This document shows, in pieces, positions 6,910 through 8,644 of a stretch of 8,644 bases of DNA. Source of the DNA: Hadesarchaea archaeon (GTDB lineage Archaea > Hadarchaeota > Hadarchaeia > Hadarchaeales > Hadarchaeaceae); NCBI GenBank assembly GCA_003661465.1, contig QMWE01000036.1, forward strand, positions 1 to 8,644. Direction: 5' to 3'. Below the pieces are notes generated by a model. It was not told where the DNA came from. It worked only from the letters and a program-made list of their open reading frames with translations, and searched no databases. Position 1 is the stretch's first letter, and every line of letters starts with the position of its first letter. The position numbers and the translations under genes were made by a program.

Positions 6910-7713
6910 TTGGAGCTCTCAAAACGCATTGAAAAGGCGCTGAGGATAGATCCCTCAAAGACGGAACAGAAACTTGTAGCGTTCGTGAGAAAAAAAGTGA
7001 AAGCGGCGGGTGCCACCGGAACCGTGGTCGGACTCAGCGGCGGGTTGGACTCTTCGGTTGTTGTCGCTCTTTGTGCCAAGGCCCTAGGTGGAAAAAATGT
7101 GATAGGAGTCTCGCTGCCCGAAGCGGGAGTAACAAGTCCCCACGATGTGGCGGACGCCAGGGAAATCGCAAACAGGTTCGGCGTTAGGTTCAAGGTCGTC
7201 GACATTACCCCTGCCATGGCCGGCATCAGAAAGAACCTCACAGACTACAGGGTGGGGGCGCTGCTTCCAACAGCCAACCTCAGACCACGCGTCCGGATGG
7301 TGATCCTATATTACTACGCAAATCTGACGAACAAACTGGTAGTCGGAACCGGGAACCGGAGCGAACTCAGAAGCGGATACTTTACGAAATGGGGAGACGG
7401 AGCCGCGGACTTGCTCCCGCTGGGACGTATTTACAAAACCCAAGTCAAACAACTCGCGTATCACCTAAAACTACCAAAACATCTTATCGAGAAAAAACCC
7501 TCAGCCGGGCTCTGGAGAGGACAAACGGATGAGAAAGAGCTGGGAATCACCTATGAAAAACTTGACATGATATACGCAGGATTGGACTTGAAACTAAAAC
7601 CAGCTTCCATCGCGAAAGCTATCGGAGTGAACATCAATACGGTGAAAAATTTTATCGAGAGGGAGCGTAAAACCAGTCACAAGCTGGCCCCGCCGGAGAT
7701 GCCAAAACTGTGA
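6910..7713 (+). CDS. nadE: NH3-dependent NAD+ synthetase
   Basis: It amidates deamido-NAD+ with ammonia and ATP, the last step of NAD+ synthesis. The protein is an adenine-nucleotide alpha-hydrolase fold with the PP-loop SGGLDSS (residues 43-49). It also shows NLRPRVRM, GTGNRSELRSGYFTKWGDG (deamido-NAD and ATP contacts), KPSAGLW and a C-terminal HKLAPP tail. At 267 residues it is the short form without a glutaminase domain, so it should use free ammonia. The TTG at 6910 is preferred because GGTGA (6900-6904) lies five bases ahead. An in-frame GTG at 6901, directly after the pheA stop, would add three residues but has no ribosome binding site. As last gene of the aromatic operon it may simply be co-transcribed, or may support its NAD-using enzymes. 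Its stop codon abuts that of the convergent EF-1 alpha gene. Confidence 0.94.
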   Translation: MELSKRIEKALRIDPSKTEQKLVAFVRKKVKAAGATGTVVGLSGGLDSSVVVALCAKALGGKNVIGVSLPEAGVTSPHDVADAREIANRFGVRFKVVDITPAMAGIRKNLTDYRVGALLPTANLRPRVRMVILYYYANLTNKLVVGTGNRSELRSGYFTKWGDGAADLLPLGRIYKTQVKQLAYHLKLPKHLIEKKPSAGLWRGQTDEKELGITYEKLDMIYAGLDLKLKPASIAKAIGVNINTVKNFIERERKTSHKLAPPEMPKL

Positions 7714-8644
7714 TCATTTTAGAGGAATGAGATCCACGCACACGCCTGCAGCGATCGTCTGTCCTCCGTGGCGAACGGCAAATCTGCTCAACTCCGGTAT
7801 CTCGCTCGCACGTTCGATCACCATTGGCTTATCTAGCTTGACTCGTACCAGCCCGGCATCTCCCTTTTTCAGGGCGTTGGGTCTCTCCTCCACCACTCCG
7901 CCGCTCCTGGGATCTATCTTCTGAACTATCTCCACCAACCGACCAGGCACGTGCGCGGAGTGGCAGTGAAAGAGGGGCGCAAATCCCGGTGTGAGGTCCG
8001 TCGGAGATGCCAAAACTATGATCTTCGCTGTGAAGTCATTTGTAACCATTGGAGGCTTATCGACATGTCCCGCAACATGCCCCCGTTTCACCTCACCTTT
8101 AGACACGCCTCTGACGTTGAAGCCTATATTGTCACCAGGTACGGCCTGCTGGATCTGCTCATGATGCATCTCTATCGATCGCACCTCCCCTGTTTTCCCG
8201 GCAGGCTCGAAAATCACTCGATCTCCAACCTTCAACACTCCGGTTTCCACCCGTCCTATCGGCACGGTCCCAACCCCTGTGATGGAGTAGACATCCTGAA
8301 GAGGGATCCGGAGTGGCTTTCCTGTCGGTTTTTCCGGTTCTGTAAAACCCTCTATCGCGTTAATCAATGTCGGCCCAGTATACCAAGGCATCTTCGAACT
8401 TGGCTTTGTGATCCCCTCACCATAAAACGCCGAAACTGGGACGCATGCGAACTTGTCGGCTCCGCGGTATCCAAGACCGCTCAACAATGATATCACCTTC
8501 TCCTTCAGTTCCTCATAGACAGACTCTTTGAACTCGACCAGATCCATCTTGTTTATCGCCACGACCAGCTGCCCCACGCCGAGGGTGAACGCCAGAGCCG
8601 CGTGCTCACGCGTCTGGGGCATTATCCCGTCGTCGGCGGCCACC
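7714..8644 (-). CDS. tuf: Translation elongation factor 1 alpha, C-terminal part (5' end outside window)
   Basis: This GTPase delivers aminoacyl-tRNA to the ribosome. About 310 codons are present; the missing N-terminal 110-120 residues would hold the P-loop, switch I and most of the DxxG motif region. The visible part starts at VAADDGIMPQTREH, a conserved internal segment, so the GTG at the window edge is not a start. It continues with NKMD (guanine specificity), PVSAFYGEG (the G5 region), PWYTGPTL, KPLRIPLQDVYSITGVGTVPIGRVETG (start of domain 2), HVPGRL and the domain 3 end SRFAVRHGGQTIAAG. These are EF-1A hallmarks and do not fit SelB or aIF2-gamma. The G5 region reads YGEG where most relatives have GDN. 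It converges on nadE with no intergenic base. Confidence 0.96.
   Translation of the reverse strand, partial: VAADDGIMPQTREHAALAFTLGVGQLVVAINKMDLVEFKESVYEELKEKVISLLSGLGYRGADKFACVPVSAFYGEGITKPSSKMPWYTGPTLINAIEGFTEPEKPTGKPLRIPLQDVYSITGVGTVPIGRVETGVLKVGDRVIFEPAGKTGEVRSIEMHHEQIQQAVPGDNIGFNVRGVSKGEVKRGHVAGHVDKPPMVTNDFTAKIIVLASPTDLTPGFAPLFHCHSAHVPGRLVEIVQKIDPRSGGVVEERPNALKKGDAGLVRVKLDKPMVIERASEIPELSRFAVRHGGQTIAAGVCVDLIPLK

Noticed and set aside
7951..8490. A 179-codon plus-strand frame opposite the EF-1 alpha gene
   Set aside because: The minus strand encodes an unmistakable EF-1 alpha here; the opposite frame has no motif or ribosome binding site.
1..8644. CRISPR arrays, tRNA genes, integrase sites or phage genes
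   Set aside because: No spaced repeat arrays, no tRNA-like T-arm in a foldable context and no phage-type genes were found by reading both strands.

Overview
The window looks archaeal. It carries the two-enzyme ADHS / type II dehydroquinate synthase entry to aromatic amino acids that is characteristic of many archaea, an archaeal EF-1 alpha with no bacterial-type tuf features, and strong GGAGGTGA-type ribosome binding sites in front of TTG and GTG starts. Base composition looks mildly GC-rich. The sequence suggests a euryarchaeal or related uncultured lineage, but I cannot place it more finely.

Layout. A leftward gene, aroA (EPSP synthase), fills 7-1296. A stretch of about 410 bases (1297-1708) has no intact gene. 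It holds the aroA upstream region and, on the plus strand, the degraded tail of an IS200/IS605-type tnpB gene, ending in an omega-RNA-like right-end hairpin that stops about 35 bases before the next start codon. From 1709 a compact rightward operon follows: ADHS (aroA'), type II dehydroquinate synthase (aroB'), aroD, aroE, tyrA, pheA and nadE. Gene junctions are 4-19 bases long or overlap as TTGA, GTGA and ATGA, so translational coupling is likely. The right end (7714-8644) is the C-terminal two thirds of EF-1 alpha on the minus strand. It converges on nadE with no spacer, and the 5' end of its gene lies beyond the window.

How the genes work together. ADHS and AroB' make 3-dehydroquinate, AroD dehydrates it, AroE reduces it to shikimate, and AroA (divergent) makes EPSP. 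TyrA and PheA form the tyrosine and phenylalanine branches from prephenate. Shikimate kinase, chorismate synthase and chorismate mutase are not in the window. NadE makes NAD+, which both type II dehydroquinate synthase and TyrA (probably) use.

The genes are ordinary members of known families, and I see no clear new system. The most interesting feature is the tnpB relic and omega-RNA-like right end, which now form the putative leader of the aromatic operon. Lesser curiosities are a run of TTG starts, an Asn-to-Ser change in the usual PxENS motif of PheA, and a 22-base near-repeat shared by nadE and the EF-1 alpha gene.
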